DNA of 64,000 nucleotides from contig JANRJI010000090.1 in the NCBI GenBank assembly GCA_033764055.1, positions 30,825 to 94,824 of the forward strand. Direction: 5' to 3'. Below are positions 9,161 through 17,893 of the stretch, piece after piece. The notes beneath the pieces are model-generated. The model was not told where the DNA came from. It saw only the letters and a list, made by a program, of their open reading frames with translations, and made no database searches. A program made the translations under genes and the position numbers. Source of the DNA: Ga0077555 sp033764055 (GTDB lineage: Bacteria; Pseudomonadota; Alphaproteobacteria; Rhizobiales; Hyphomicrobiaceae). How positions within the stretch are numbered: position 1 is the stretch's first letter; every line of letters starts with the position of its first letter.

Positions 9161-10465
9161 TCAGGCGTAGAGCGGGAAGCGCTGGCAGAGGGCCGTCGCC
9201 TGCTCCTTGATGCGCATCTCGACCTGGGCGTCCCCAGCCTCGCCGTTTCGCGCGAGCCCGTCCAGCACCTCGACGATCATCCGGCCGATCGAGCGGAACT
9301 CGGCTGCGCCGAAGCCGCGCGTGGTGCCGGCCGGCGTGCCGAGCCGGATGCCGGACGTCACGAATGGTGAGCGGGGATCGAAAGGCACGCCGTTCTTGTT
9401 GCAGGTGATATGGGCCCGGCCGAGCCCGGCCTCGGCGGCCTTGCCGGTGACGCCGTCCCGGGACCGCAGATCCACGAGCATGAGATGATTGTCGGTGCCG
9501 CCGGCGACGATGTCGTAGCCGCCGGCCTTGACGGCCTCGGCCAACGCCTTGGCGTTGTCGACGACGGCGCGGGCGTAGACCTTGAAGTCCGGGCGCAGCG
9601 CCTCGCCGAACGCCACCGCTTTGGCCGCTATGATGTGCATCAGCGGCCCGCCCTGGAGGCCTGGGAACACCGCGGAGTTGATCTTCCTCGCCAGCGCATC
9701 TTCATTGGTCAAGATGAGGCCGCCGCGGGGTCCGCGCAGCGATTTGTGGGTCGTCGAGGTCACGACATGAGCGTGCGGCACCGGCGAGGGATGCACGCCA
9801 CCGGCGACGAGCCCGGCAATGTGCGCCATGTCCACCATCAGATAGGCGCCGACCTCGTCCGCGATCTCCCGGAAGCGCTGCCAGTCCCAGAACCGGGAAT
9901 AGGCAGTGCCACCGGCGATGATCAGCTTGGGCCTCGCCTCGCGAGCGAGCTTGGCGACCACGTCCATGTCGATGATTTGGTCCTCACGGCGAACCCCGTA
10001 CGGGACGACGTGGAACCACTTGCCGCTCATGTTGACGGGCGAGCCGTGCGTCAGGTGTCCGCCGGCATTGAGGTCGAGGCCCATGAACGTTTCGCCAGGT
10101 TGCAGCAGCGCCAGGAACACCGCCTGGTTCATCTGGCTGCCCGACGACGGTTGCACGTTGGCGAAACCGGCGCCGAACAGCCTCTTGGCGCGCTCGATGG
10201 CCAGCGTCTCGGCCTCGTCCACGAACTGGCAACCGCCGTAGTAGCGCTTGCCCGGATAACCTTCGGCATACTTGTTGGTCATGACCGAGCCGGCAGCCTC
10301 GAGCACGGCCCGGGAGACGATGTTCTCGGAGGCGATGAGCTCGATCTCGGTGCGCTGACGCTCGAGCTCCCGCTCGATCGTGCCGCTCAGCTCGGGATCG
10401 GATTCAGCGAGCGATGCCGAGAAGAACGAGCTCGACTGACCCGGGCGGGGCTGGACAGCGGTCAT
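9161..10465 (-). CDS. glyA: Serine hydroxymethyltransferase
   Basis: 434 aa PLP enzyme interconverting serine and glycine with tetrahydrofolate. The PLP lysine is K241 in TTHKSLRGPRGG; other family segments are IASENIVS, KYAEGYPGKRYYGG and VDMAHIAGL. The start at 10465 gives a short N-terminal extension before the conserved ESDPEL segment; a frame start at 10516 has a poor N-terminus. It is the first gene of the minus-strand run glyA-nrdR-ribD. Confidence 0.97.
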   Translation of the reverse strand: MTAVQPRPGQSSSFFSASLAESDPELSGTIERELERQRTEIELIASENIVSRAVLEAAGSVMTNKYAEGYPGKRYYGGCQFVDEAETLAIERAKRLFGAGFANVQPSSGSQMNQAVFLALLQPGETFMGLDLNAGGHLTHGSPVNMSGKWFHVVPYGVRREDQIIDMDVVAKLAREARPKLIIAGGTAYSRFWDWQRFREIADEVGAYLMVDMAHIAGLVAGGVHPSPVPHAHVVTSTTHKSLRGPRGGLILTNEDALARKINSAVFPGLQGGPLMHIIAAKAVAFGEALRPDFKVYARAVVDNAKALAEAVKAGGYDIVAGGTDNHLMLVDLRSRDGVTGKAAEAGLGRAHITCNKNGVPFDPRSPFVTSGIRLGTPAGTTRGFGAAEFRSIGRMIVEVLDGLARNGEAGDAQVEMRIKEQATALCQRFPLYA

Positions 10466-10621
10466 GGCGGGGAATCCTGCGAGAACGGGTGCGGCCGCCC
10501 ATACCATGCCGATCACCGGCGCAACAAGCCATTAGACGGAGCCGCAAAGGAAAACCGCCGCCGGCACAGGACCCCCCACCGGCACCATCGGCCATCGGCC
10601 GATTGACCGGCCCCAGATCGC

Positions 10622-11362
10622 ATGGCACGAGCCTGCCCCATGACCACATCCGGGCTCCCCCTGGTAGAGCGAGTCGCGCGCATCACCCTGGCTGTAACGA
10701 CCGAGCCCTGGCCGTTCGCTGCGGCCCATGGCGACGCCATTGCCTGCCATTGGCAGCAGCGCAAAGCCGAGAACCCGGCCTTTTTCAATGGCAGGATCCT
10801 CGTCATGCGCGCGCTGTCTCGTACCGACGTCGGCTATGCGGGCAGGCTCAGCCTCGAGCAGTTCGCCGACTTCCTCTACTGGCGCGACAGTAGGGTCGAC
10901 ACAGGCGGCACGCTCGATGCTTTCGGGTCGGCGCTCCTGCGATCGTCAGAGGGCTACATCCTTCTCGCGCGTCACGCGGCCGATACCCTCAATGCGGGCC
11001 GGATCTGTCTGCCCGGGGGCTTCCTCGACGCACGCGACATGCGCCCGGACGGATCCATCGATCTCGACGCCGCGATCGCGCGCGAGCTCGAGGAGGAAAC
11101 CGGACTCTCGCTCGCGGGCTTCGAGCGTGTGCCGGGCTACATCGTCACCCGGCAGGACCGGTACTGCTCGTTGGCGATCGAGCATCGCTCACGGCTGCCG
11201 GCAATGGAGCTGCAGCGTGCCATTCACGACGGGCTCGCCCGCTCCGGGCAGCCGGAGCTCACGGACACGATCGTGGCGCGCCAGCCCACCGACCTCGACG
11301 GCCTTCCCGTGCTGGATCATGCGCGCGCCGTCGTCACGGCGATCCTCGCCGGCACTGTTTGA
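10622..11362 (+). CDS. Nudix-like hydrolase with an extended Nudix box
   Basis: 246 aa, or 240 if translation begins at the in-frame ATG at 10640; neither start has a clear ribosome site. The segment RELEEETGL (about residues 159-167) is the second half of a Nudix box and supplies its metal-binding glutamates. The first half is a glycine motif (CLPGGFLD), but about 12 extra residues separate the halves, so the canonical Gx5Ex7REUXEExGU spacing is broken. The ~100-residue N-terminal part is shared, from memory, with rhizobial Nudix proteins. The substrate is unknown. Confidence 0.7.
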   Translation: MARACPMTTSGLPLVERVARITLAVTTEPWPFAAAHGDAIACHWQQRKAENPAFFNGRILVMRALSRTDVGYAGRLSLEQFADFLYWRDSRVDTGGTLDAFGSALLRSSEGYILLARHAADTLNAGRICLPGGFLDARDMRPDGSIDLDAAIARELEEETGLSLAGFERVPGYIVTRQDRYCSLAIEHRSRLPAMELQRAIHDGLARSGQPELTDTIVARQPTDLDGLPVLDHARAVVTAILAGTV

Positions 11363-11457
11363 GAGGACCCATCCCCGAGGCGCTTGCACATGCCTCTTGG
11401 AAGCCCACCTGAATTCCGGCATTGTCCCACCCATCAGCAACCGCTCCCGGATTCCCC

Positions 11458-12363
11458 ATGCGCCTGAGGTTCCATACCCTCGACGTGTTCACGACGACGC
11501 GCTTCGGCGGCAATCCGCTCGCTGTCGTGATGGACGCCGACGGGCTCGACAGGACGGCCATGCAGGCGATCGCGCGGGAGTTCAATCTCTCCGAGACCGT
11601 GTTCGTCATGAAGCCGGAGAACCCGGCCCACTCTGCCCGTGTCCGCATCTTCACACCGGCGCGTGAGCTGCCTTTTGCCGGACACCCGACCATCGGCACG
11701 GCGACCCTCCTCGCCGATCTGCGCGCCCCCGATCTCGGCGGCAGCCGCAACGCCATCATCGCGCTCGAGGAGGAGATCGGGATCGTCCGCATCGGCGTGA
11801 GGCTCCGCCCTGGCGAGGCTGCCTTCGCCGAGTTCGATGCGCCGCGCCTGCCGACCGACCAGGGCGCGGTGCCGGCCATGGAGGACATCGCGGCTGCCGT
11901 CGGCCTCATCCCGAGCGAGATCGGCTTCGAGAATCACCGTCCGTCGTGCTTCTCGGCCGGCGTGCCGTTCCATTTCATCCCCGTCCGCAGTCTCGAGGCG
12001 ATTGCCAAGGCCCGCTGCGTCGTGAGCCGATGGGAGCAGGCGTTCGGCCGCACGCATGCCGGCTACCTCTATTGCCGCGAGACCGCACACAACAGCTCGC
12101 AGTTCCACGCCCGCATGTTCGCGCCGGGCCTCGGAGTTACCGAGGACCCGGCGACCGGCTCCGCCGCAGCGGCGTTCGCGGCCGTGATCGCCCGCCATGA
12201 TCAACCGCCCGGCGGCGAGCACCGCTATCTCATCGAGCAGGGGTTCGAGATGGGGCGGCCGAGCCATATCCAGCTGTCGCTGGTCATGAACGACGGCCGA
12301 TTGCAGACCGTCCGGATCGGCGGGCACGCTGTCCGCGTGGCCAATGGCGAGATCGAGGTCTGA
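11458..12363 (+). CDS. PhzF-family isomerase-like protein
   Basis: 301 aa. Family hallmarks: FNLSETVF with the catalytic glutamate, RIFTPARELPFAGHPTIG, and EDPATGSAAAA near the C-terminus. PhzF-fold enzymes isomerise a small hydroxylated acid by glutamate-mediated proton transfer. Most bacterial homologs outside phenazine loci have no proven substrate, and there is no phenazine cluster here. The start at 11458 gives the typical MRLRFHTLDVF N-terminus. Confidence 0.9.
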   Translation: MRLRFHTLDVFTTTRFGGNPLAVVMDADGLDRTAMQAIAREFNLSETVFVMKPENPAHSARVRIFTPARELPFAGHPTIGTATLLADLRAPDLGGSRNAIIALEEEIGIVRIGVRLRPGEAAFAEFDAPRLPTDQGAVPAMEDIAAAVGLIPSEIGFENHRPSCFSAGVPFHFIPVRSLEAIAKARCVVSRWEQAFGRTHAGYLYCRETAHNSSQFHARMFAPGLGVTEDPATGSAAAAFAAVIARHDQPPGGEHRYLIEQGFEMGRPSHIQLSLVMNDGRLQTVRIGGHAVRVANGEIEV

Positions 12364-12526
12364 GGCACCACCGGGTCCGGCGAATCGACTTCGGGTCGTG
12401 GCCCTGAGGCCACGGCCAATCCGGCATTTACTCTGAATCCTCAGGATTCTCGCGACGACGGGATTGCGTCGCCGACATCCGATGCGGTCTGCTCAATCGT
12501 CAGTGAAGCGCACGATTGAGGGTTGC

Positions 12527-14191
12527 ATGCGAGTTGGTGGAGCGGGGAGCGGGTTGCTCTTGGCCGGCCTGGCGGCATTCACGCCGATGGCGGGACAAGC
12601 CCAGTCATTCAGCGTAACACCGGTGGGAGGCGTGACTGTCGAGGCCGGCGTCGGCGTGCTGAACGGCTTCCGCAAGGAGTACGTCTACGATGCGCCGACC
12701 GGTATCCAGATCTCCAAGCTCAAGTGGCGGATGGATACGATAGGCATGTTGCATGCCGGGGCCCATTACCGGCCCTGGAGCTTCCTGATGCTCGGCATCA
12801 AGGGCGGCACCAGCCTCTCCAGCAGCGGCCACATGGAGGATTTCGACTGGATCGCGGGCTGCCCGAACAACGTCTGTCGATCGATCCATCCCGACACGCG
12901 CACCCAGAACGCCATGATGCTCGACGCGTTCGTCGCGGCGCGCTTTCTCGAGGTATCCGGCATCTCGGTGGCCGCCATCGCCGGCTACAAGTGGGACTAC
13001 TATCAGTGGCACGCGTTCAACGGCACGGCCAATTATGCGCCGCCGTTCACCAATGGCCTGGGCATCACCTACGAGCAGTCGTGGGAGACGCCCTACCTGG
13101 GTCTCGGAGTCGACGGGCAGTTCGGCAGGCTCGGCGTCTCTGCCCGCGCAGTGGGCTCGGTCTGGGCCAGTGGAAACGACCGCGACCATCACCACAATCG
13201 GTCGCTTCTTTTCACCGAGCCGTTCGACCAGGGCGGGTTCGTCGCGACCGACATCGGGGTGAGCTACAGACTGACGGACAACGTTCGGGTGGCGGTCGAC
13301 TACCACTACCAGCGCTTCATGGAGTCGAAGGGACCGACGACCGTGAAAGATCTGTTCAGCGGAGCGACCTTCCTGTTCCCCGGGGATGCTGCCGGCGGAG
13401 GCAACCAGTCCCACATGCTCACCGCCGGGCTGAAGATCAATCTGCAGCGCGATGACGACCGCTACGAGCACAACGGCAGCCTCAAGGACGACAGCCACGA
13501 TCACCCCAGATCGGATTGGGCCGGCTTCTATGCAGGCGCTCTGATCGCCGCCGACCTCGTCCACCACGACTTCCGCGCCACTGGCTTGCTCGATCCGCCT
13601 TTCGCGGCGATGGCACCGATCGGCGCCCCCAATGCCTCCCTCGACGACATCGCCACCAACGGGGGTCTTTTCCTCGGCCACAACTGGTCGGTCGGCCGTC
13701 GATGGATCTGGGGAGTCGAGGCCGAGGTCGGCAAATCGAACGCAAGCGACTACGTCCACGGCATCCCCGGCACTGCCGTCAACCTCAACGGCAGCCCCGA
13801 TTCCGTCGTGGTGGAGTCCGGGTGGAACGCGTCGCTCAGGATTCGAGCCGGCGTTCTCGTCACTGACCACCTCAACATCTATGCGACGGGTGGCGTCGCG
13901 GCCGAGCAGATCACAGCACGGGCGAGCTGTACGACCCTGTTTCTCGGTGGCCCGTGGTGCATCGATGATCATTTCGACCCGGTGCACAGGGTTCGGACCG
14001 GATACACCGTCGGGGCCGGCGCCGAGGCCTTGCTGGCCGGCGGCTGGCTGGTGCGCGGCGAGTATCGTTTCACGGACTATGGAACCGAGCGATACGACTT
14101 CTTCGCCGACGCCCCGAGCGACACCGTTCATGCTGACATCGAAACGTCGAGCCATCGCCTCTCGCTGGGCATCGGCTTCCGGTTCTTCTGA
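12527..14191 (+). CDS. Omptin-family outer-membrane protease fused to an Omp25-like beta-barrel
   Basis: 554 aa from the ATG at 12527, which has AGGG upstream and gives a clean signal peptide (MRVGGAGSGLLLAGLAAFTP, cleavage near AQA). Residues ~30-310 read as a complete omptin: FRKEYVYD, KLKWRMD, MEDFDW with D105 and D107 at the positions of OmpT D83/D85, the HPDT motif, and RDHHH, where D220/H222 correspond to OmpT D210/H212. The barrel closes with MLTAGLKINL. A His/Asp-rich linker (~310-328) leads to a second barrel, ~329-554, of the Omp25/OmpA-like type (WAGFYAGALIA start, GAGAEALLAGGWLVRGEYRF, terminal LSLGIGFRFF ending in Phe). It is probably a surface protease acting on basic-residue sites, with a second eight-strand barrel. 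Confidence 0.8.
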   Translation: MRVGGAGSGLLLAGLAAFTPMAGQAQSFSVTPVGGVTVEAGVGVLNGFRKEYVYDAPTGIQISKLKWRMDTIGMLHAGAHYRPWSFLMLGIKGGTSLSSSGHMEDFDWIAGCPNNVCRSIHPDTRTQNAMMLDAFVAARFLEVSGISVAAIAGYKWDYYQWHAFNGTANYAPPFTNGLGITYEQSWETPYLGLGVDGQFGRLGVSARAVGSVWASGNDRDHHHNRSLLFTEPFDQGGFVATDIGVSYRLTDNVRVAVDYHYQRFMESKGPTTVKDLFSGATFLFPGDAAGGGNQSHMLTAGLKINLQRDDDRYEHNGSLKDDSHDHPRSDWAGFYAGALIAADLVHHDFRATGLLDPPFAAMAPIGAPNASLDDIATNGGLFLGHNWSVGRRWIWGVEAEVGKSNASDYVHGIPGTAVNLNGSPDSVVVESGWNASLRIRAGVLVTDHLNIYATGGVAAEQITARASCTTLFLGGPWCIDDHFDPVHRVRTGYTVGAGAEALLAGGWLVRGEYRFTDYGTERYDFFADAPSDTVHADIETSSHRLSLGIGFRFF

Positions 14192-14347
14192 GTTGCAGCC
14201 TTGCGGCCGCTTGCCGGCCTTCCTGGAGCGGGTGAACACGACGTGAACATCCGCTTCAGCCCTGGTTTATTCGCGGTGGTGTCTACTCTGCCTCACGCCT
14301 TGCTGCGAGGCGGACCTCATCGCAGTGACGACCAGGGAAATGCCGAA

Positions 14348-14674
14348 ATGTCCAAGAAGCTGCTTGCTGCCGTTGCGCTCTCGTTTGCCGTTGCCGCCCC
14401 GGCCTTCGCGCAGGGCACGCAGGCTCCATCCGCTCCGTCCGGCACCGTGGCCAAGCCGATCGAGGCTGCGAAGTCGGCGGCGCCGGCACAGCCCTCGGGC
14501 GCGCCTGGCATCGCCGCGAAGCCGGCCCCGGCCGCTGCGAAGCCGGCCGAAGCCGCCAAGCCTGCGACCCCGGCCGCGGCGGGGGCGGGCTCGACCGAGC
14601 CGGCGAAGCCGGCGCCATCGGCGCCTGCTGCCGCTGCTCCTGCCGCCGGCACTCCGGCGCCAGTAAAGAAGTAG
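14348..14674 (+). CDS. Small secreted Ala/Pro/Lys-rich protein
   Basis: 108 aa. Residues 1-~22 are a signal peptide (MSKKLLAAVALSFAVAAPAFAQ). The rest is low-complexity, with PAKPA/KPAEAAKPA-type repeats and no Cys, Trp or aromatic content. Such proteins are common in Hyphomicrobiales; their role is unknown, perhaps a periplasmic or cell-wall filler. A hairpin terminator follows about 28 bp after the stop. Confidence 0.65.
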   Translation: MSKKLLAAVALSFAVAAPAFAQGTQAPSAPSGTVAKPIEAAKSAAPAQPSGAPGIAAKPAPAAAKPAEAAKPATPAAAGAGSTEPAKPAPSAPAAAAPAAGTPAPVKK

Positions 14675-14701
14675 AGTTGCACAGCGCTGGAGTGCTCCAG
14701 G

Positions 14702-14727
14702 GGCCTGGCGGAGCGATCCGCCGGGCC
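14702..14727 (+). terminator. Rho-independent terminator-like hairpin
   Basis: An 11-bp stem (GGCCTGGCGGA / TCCGCCGGGCC, one G-T pair) closes a GCGA tetraloop and is followed by TTCTTG. It lies after the Ala/Pro-rich gene and just before the convergent folK stop, so it may serve both strands. Confidence 0.65.
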
Positions 14728-14736
14728 TTCTTGCCA

Positions 14737-15330
14737 TCATGCCTGCCGGCGCGCGCACCGCGCGACCGCGACCACGCCCCGACGGCCTCCTGGGATGCGG
14801 CGCAACAGATCGCGCGCGGTGATCTCGAGCCATGGATGACGCCACCCCGGAGCGACCTCGGCGAGGGGGACCAGGACGAAGGCCCTGTGCGCGATTTCGG
14901 GATGCGGCAACAGGAGCCGGCCGGCAATCCTGCTTGGTCCCGGCCGGCCAACCTGGCGTCCGCGGAAGTCGAGGATATCGATGTCCAGCGGTCGCGGTCC
15001 CATGTGTTGCCCCTTGCGACGCCCGGCTGCCCGCTCCAGACGCTTGACCAGACGCAGCAGGGTGACGGGCCCGATCGATCCCTCGAAGCCAGCTACAGCG
15101 TTGAGGAAGTTTGGCTGCCAACGCAATCCCACCGGCTCGGTGCAGTACAGCCCAGACAGCCCGACCAGCCTGAGACCGTGCTGCTCGAGCTCACAGACAG
15201 CGCGCGACAGCGACGCCTGCGGAGGGCCCCACGCGCCAACACGATTGGCGCCGAGCGAAAGCAAGATGGTCGGCGTGCGATTCACGCCCCGGCTGCTGTG
15301 GCAAGCCCGGGGCGCCGACACCCCTCGCAT
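14737..15330 (-). CDS. folK: 2-amino-4-hydroxy-6-hydroxymethyldihydropteridine pyrophosphokinase
   Basis: 197 aa from the ATG at 15330 (a GGGGAA-type site lies just upstream); a GTG at 15285 would give 182 aa starting immediately before the fold. HPPK features: LSLGAN at the start of the fold, QPNFLNAV, and GPRPLDIDIL, which carries the Mg/ATP-binding aspartates, followed by LLLPHPEIAHRAFVLVPL. It transfers pyrophosphate from ATP to the pterin in folate synthesis. The C-terminus is Arg-rich. Confidence 0.9.
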   Translation of the reverse strand: MRGVSAPRACHSSRGVNRTPTILLSLGANRVGAWGPPQASLSRAVCELEQHGLRLVGLSGLYCTEPVGLRWQPNFLNAVAGFEGSIGPVTLLRLVKRLERAAGRRKGQHMGPRPLDIDILDFRGRQVGRPGPSRIAGRLLLPHPEIAHRAFVLVPLAEVAPGWRHPWLEITARDLLRRIPGGRRGVVAVARCARRQA

Positions 15331-15666
15331 CCGTTCCCCGCCTGCTGCGCACCCATGCTCGTCCCACATGCTCGTCCTCGCGGAGGGCTGCAACACACAT
15401 CCATTTCTGCAGACATCGCCGATCGGACCCCGCCGCCCCGAGGCGGCACACCCCGAATACCTGGCCAGTCTGACGAGCAGACCGGCCGAAGCCGGGCGGG
15501 CAACCCCTTTCGCGCCGTCAACGGTTGGCATATATATGCAGCGACTCGTTGCCGTCGGCATCAGAAGTTCTTGGCTGCCGAGAAGCGATTCCCCTACGAG
15601 AGAGGCTCCCGCGTCCGCTGCCGACAAGCTTTCAGCCCGTCGTTTTCCAGGAAGGCGATCACCGCG
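15331..15666. other. Divergent intergenic region, folK / NYN gene
   Basis: 336 bp between two divergent genes. It must hold both promoters. TATATAT at 15531-15537 could be a -10 element for the rightward gene, but no good -35 partner is seen. AGGAAGG at about 15650 is the ribosome site of the NYN gene. Nothing else recognised. Confidence 0.4.
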
Positions 15667-16305
15667 ATGTTTTTCTATCCAACCGAGCGTATAGCCCTCT
15701 TCATCGACGGTGCGAACCTTTACGCGACGGCGAAAGCCCTGGGCTTCGACATCGATTACAAGCGCCTCCTGTCCGTCTTCCGCAACAAGGGTCGCCTCGT
15801 GCGGGCGCTGTACTATACGGCGCTCGCCGAAGATCAGGAGTACTCATCGATCAGGCCTCTGATCGACTGGTTGGACTACAATGGCTATACGATGGTCACC
15901 AAGCCGACCAAAGAATATACTGACGCGTCGGGCCGTCGCAAAATTAAGGGCAATATGGACATCGAGCTGACAGTCGATGCCATGGAGCTCGCCGAGCACC
16001 TCGATCACGTGGTGCTGTTCTCCGGCGACGGCGACTTCCGCTCGCTGGTTGCCGCGCTCCAGCACAAGGGGATCAGGGTCAGCGTCGCCTCGACCCTCCA
16101 TACCCAGCCACCCATGGTTGCCGACGAGCTGCGCAGACAGGCCGACCAGTTCATCGATGTCGCTGATCTCGAGAAAGAAATCTGCCGCGATCCGGCAGCC
16201 CGGGTGCCGCGCGAGGCCCGGGAGACGCGGCTTCAACAACTGCGGGCCCAGCGCACAGAGCGCGAGCCCTATCCTACGACGAGCGACGATCCGCTCGATA
16301 TCTGA
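15667..16305 (+). CDS. NYN-domain (LabA-like) putative ribonuclease
   Basis: 212 aa. PIN-like NYN domain: FIDGANLY near residues 12-19 with the first acidic residue, then the MDIELTVDAM segment and LFSGDGDFR, giving the four-Asp metal site typical of LabA/DUF88 proteins. These are probable RNA-cleaving enzymes or RNA-binding regulators. The ATG at 15667 follows an AGGAAGG site; the open frame extends far upstream, but that part is antisense to folK. The C-terminus is charged and likely disordered. Confidence 0.88.
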   Translation: MFFYPTERIALFIDGANLYATAKALGFDIDYKRLLSVFRNKGRLVRALYYTALAEDQEYSSIRPLIDWLDYNGYTMVTKPTKEYTDASGRRKIKGNMDIELTVDAMELAEHLDHVVLFSGDGDFRSLVAALQHKGIRVSVASTLHTQPPMVADELRRQADQFIDVADLEKEICRDPAARVPREARETRLQQLRAQRTEREPYPTTSDDPLDI

Positions 16306-16401
16306 GGCAAAGGGGGCGACGTCGCAACTCTGAGACCAGCGGGCGGTGAGCTGGCGCACGCTGACGCCAAGGCGCACGCCTCAGTCGACCGGTCCCTTCA
16401 T

Positions 16402-17049
16402 ATGATCGAGCTTACGAGCGCCATCGAGCCGGAGCACAACTGCAAGCTCTGCCCGCGCCTCGCAGCGTTCCGCCAGGAAAATCGCTCGTCATCGCCCACG
16501 TGGTACAATGCGCCCGTGCCGTCCTTCGGATCGCCGGATGCGCGCGTCCTGATCGTCGGCCTGGCTCCTGGTCTCAAGGGGGCGAACCGAACCGGCCGCC
16601 CGTTCACCGGAGATTATGCAGGCGATCTTCTGTACAAGACCTTGCTCGAGACGGGCTTCGCCTGTGGCCGGTATGACGCCCGCTCCGACGACGACCTCGC
16701 CCTCATCGACTGTCGGATCACCAATGCGGTGCGCTGCGTCCCGCCACAGAACAAGCCGACGCCAGCGGAGATCATTTCCTGCCGCGGCTTCCTCGCTTCG
16801 ACGTTGTCGGCGATGCCGCGCCTCCTATCGATTCTCGCATTGGGGCGCATCGCCCACGACAGCGTGCTTTCAGTTTTGAGGGCCCGCAAGGCGGCTTTTG
16901 CATTCCGGCACGGCGCCGTCCACGAGCCGGCTCCAGGGCTGAGGGTCTACGACAGCTACCACTGCTCGCGATACAATACGAATACAGGCGTCCTGACGCC
17001 TGACATGTTCCGCGCGGTCATGACTGCGGTGCGTGCCGGTCTGGACTAA
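16402..17049 (+). CDS. Family-5-like uracil-DNA glycosylase (Fe-S type)
   Basis: 215 aa. C14 and C17 (CKLC), C111 or so in NAVRCVPP, and a further Cys in IISC fit the four cysteines of the 4Fe-4S uracil glycosylases. Motif 1 is GLAPGLKGANRTGRPF and motif 2 is HCSRYNTNTG. The latter resembles the HxSRxNTxTG pattern of family 5 (UdgB) rather than HPS of family 4. It removes uracil, and in family 5 also other deaminated bases, from DNA. It appears to stand alone. Confidence 0.85.
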   Translation: MIELTSAIEPEHNCKLCPRLAAFRQENRSSSPTWYNAPVPSFGSPDARVLIVGLAPGLKGANRTGRPFTGDYAGDLLYKTLLETGFACGRYDARSDDDLALIDCRITNAVRCVPPQNKPTPAEIISCRGFLASTLSAMPRLLSILALGRIAHDSVLSVLRARKAAFAFRHGAVHEPAPGLRVYDSYHCSRYNTNTGVLTPDMFRAVMTAVRAGLD

Positions 17050-17113
17050 CCAGCCGGCGCCGGGGGGATCGTCTCAGACAGGCAAAGTGCGGCGCGCTCT
17101 TCGCCCGGCACCA

Positions 17114-17713
17114 TCAGCGATTGAGGGCGACCACCAGGGCGCGGACGTTGCCGCCATTCTCGGCGATGTAATTCTCGAACAGCCGCTTGAGGAACGGCGT
17201 CATCCAGAAGCCGTACACCATCGCATCGCGAACGCGGTAGACGTTCCCCGTCTTCGCCAGCAGCCAGCGCACGTCGTAGCTCGAGCCGTCGCGCAGAGTA
17301 ACCACGCTGTCGACCATGATACCCTGGCCGCCCCTGAGACTGCCTGTGATTTTGAAGCCGGCGACCGGATACTTCGGCGCCTCGGTCGCCGCATAGCGGC
17401 CGATGAACCGAACCATACCCGACAGATAGCCGGGCTTGTCCTCGACCTTCAGCTGCTGACGGTAGCTACCGAGAGAATAGCTGCCGATATACCCGGTGTC
17501 GGCATAGCGGTGGATGACGCCGGCGAAGGCCGCCGGCGAGCGCGACCGAGACGCCGTAAGCAACTCCTGGGCCACCTTCTCCATGAACGCTACGGCCGGA
17601 TCCGCCGCGCGCGCCCTCTCGAACGAGCTGAGCAGCCCGATCCAGACCGCAATTAGGCCGACAACTATGCCGCGCAAGCCTGCCGGCCATGTCGGAAGAG
17701 CCAATCCCGCCAT
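17114..17713 (-). CDS. MlaC-family periplasmic phospholipid-binding protein
   Basis: 199 aa with a signal peptide or anchor (hydrophobic ~13-35, AARA-type cleavage). The mature part matches the MlaC/Ttg2D layout: FMEKVAQELL, IHRYADTGYIGSYSLG, then the strands ending in YDVRWLLAKTGNVYRVRDAMVYG and ENGGNVRALVVAL. MlaC carries phospholipid between the outer-membrane MlaA complex and the inner-membrane MlaFEDB transporter. No other mla gene is nearby, so the partner is encoded elsewhere or this is a stand-alone paralog. Confidence 0.8.
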   Translation of the reverse strand: MAGLALPTWPAGLRGIVVGLIAVWIGLLSSFERARAADPAVAFMEKVAQELLTASRSRSPAAFAGVIHRYADTGYIGSYSLGSYRQQLKVEDKPGYLSGMVRFIGRYAATEAPKYPVAGFKITGSLRGGQGIMVDSVVTLRDGSSYDVRWLLAKTGNVYRVRDAMVYGFWMTPFLKRLFENYIAENGGNVRALVVALNR

Positions 17714-17893
17714 CGCATTCCCCGTTAGCTACGCGCGGGCGCCCTCAGCCGGCCCCCTACCCCCATGCGGGGGCAATGGACCACGGAGCGGCTCGCACGT
17801 CAAAGCGTTGCCAAGCCGCAGGAGCGTGGGCCACGACAAAGGCGAAATTGGGAGTGCCGCGCGAGCTGCCAGCGAAAGGGCCGATCCGGACAC

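Noticed and set aside
4645..10500. Search for an FMN riboswitch in the riboflavin gene run
   Set aside because: Genes abut or overlap, and the only gap of any length (6877-6977) shows no RFN-type conserved blocks.
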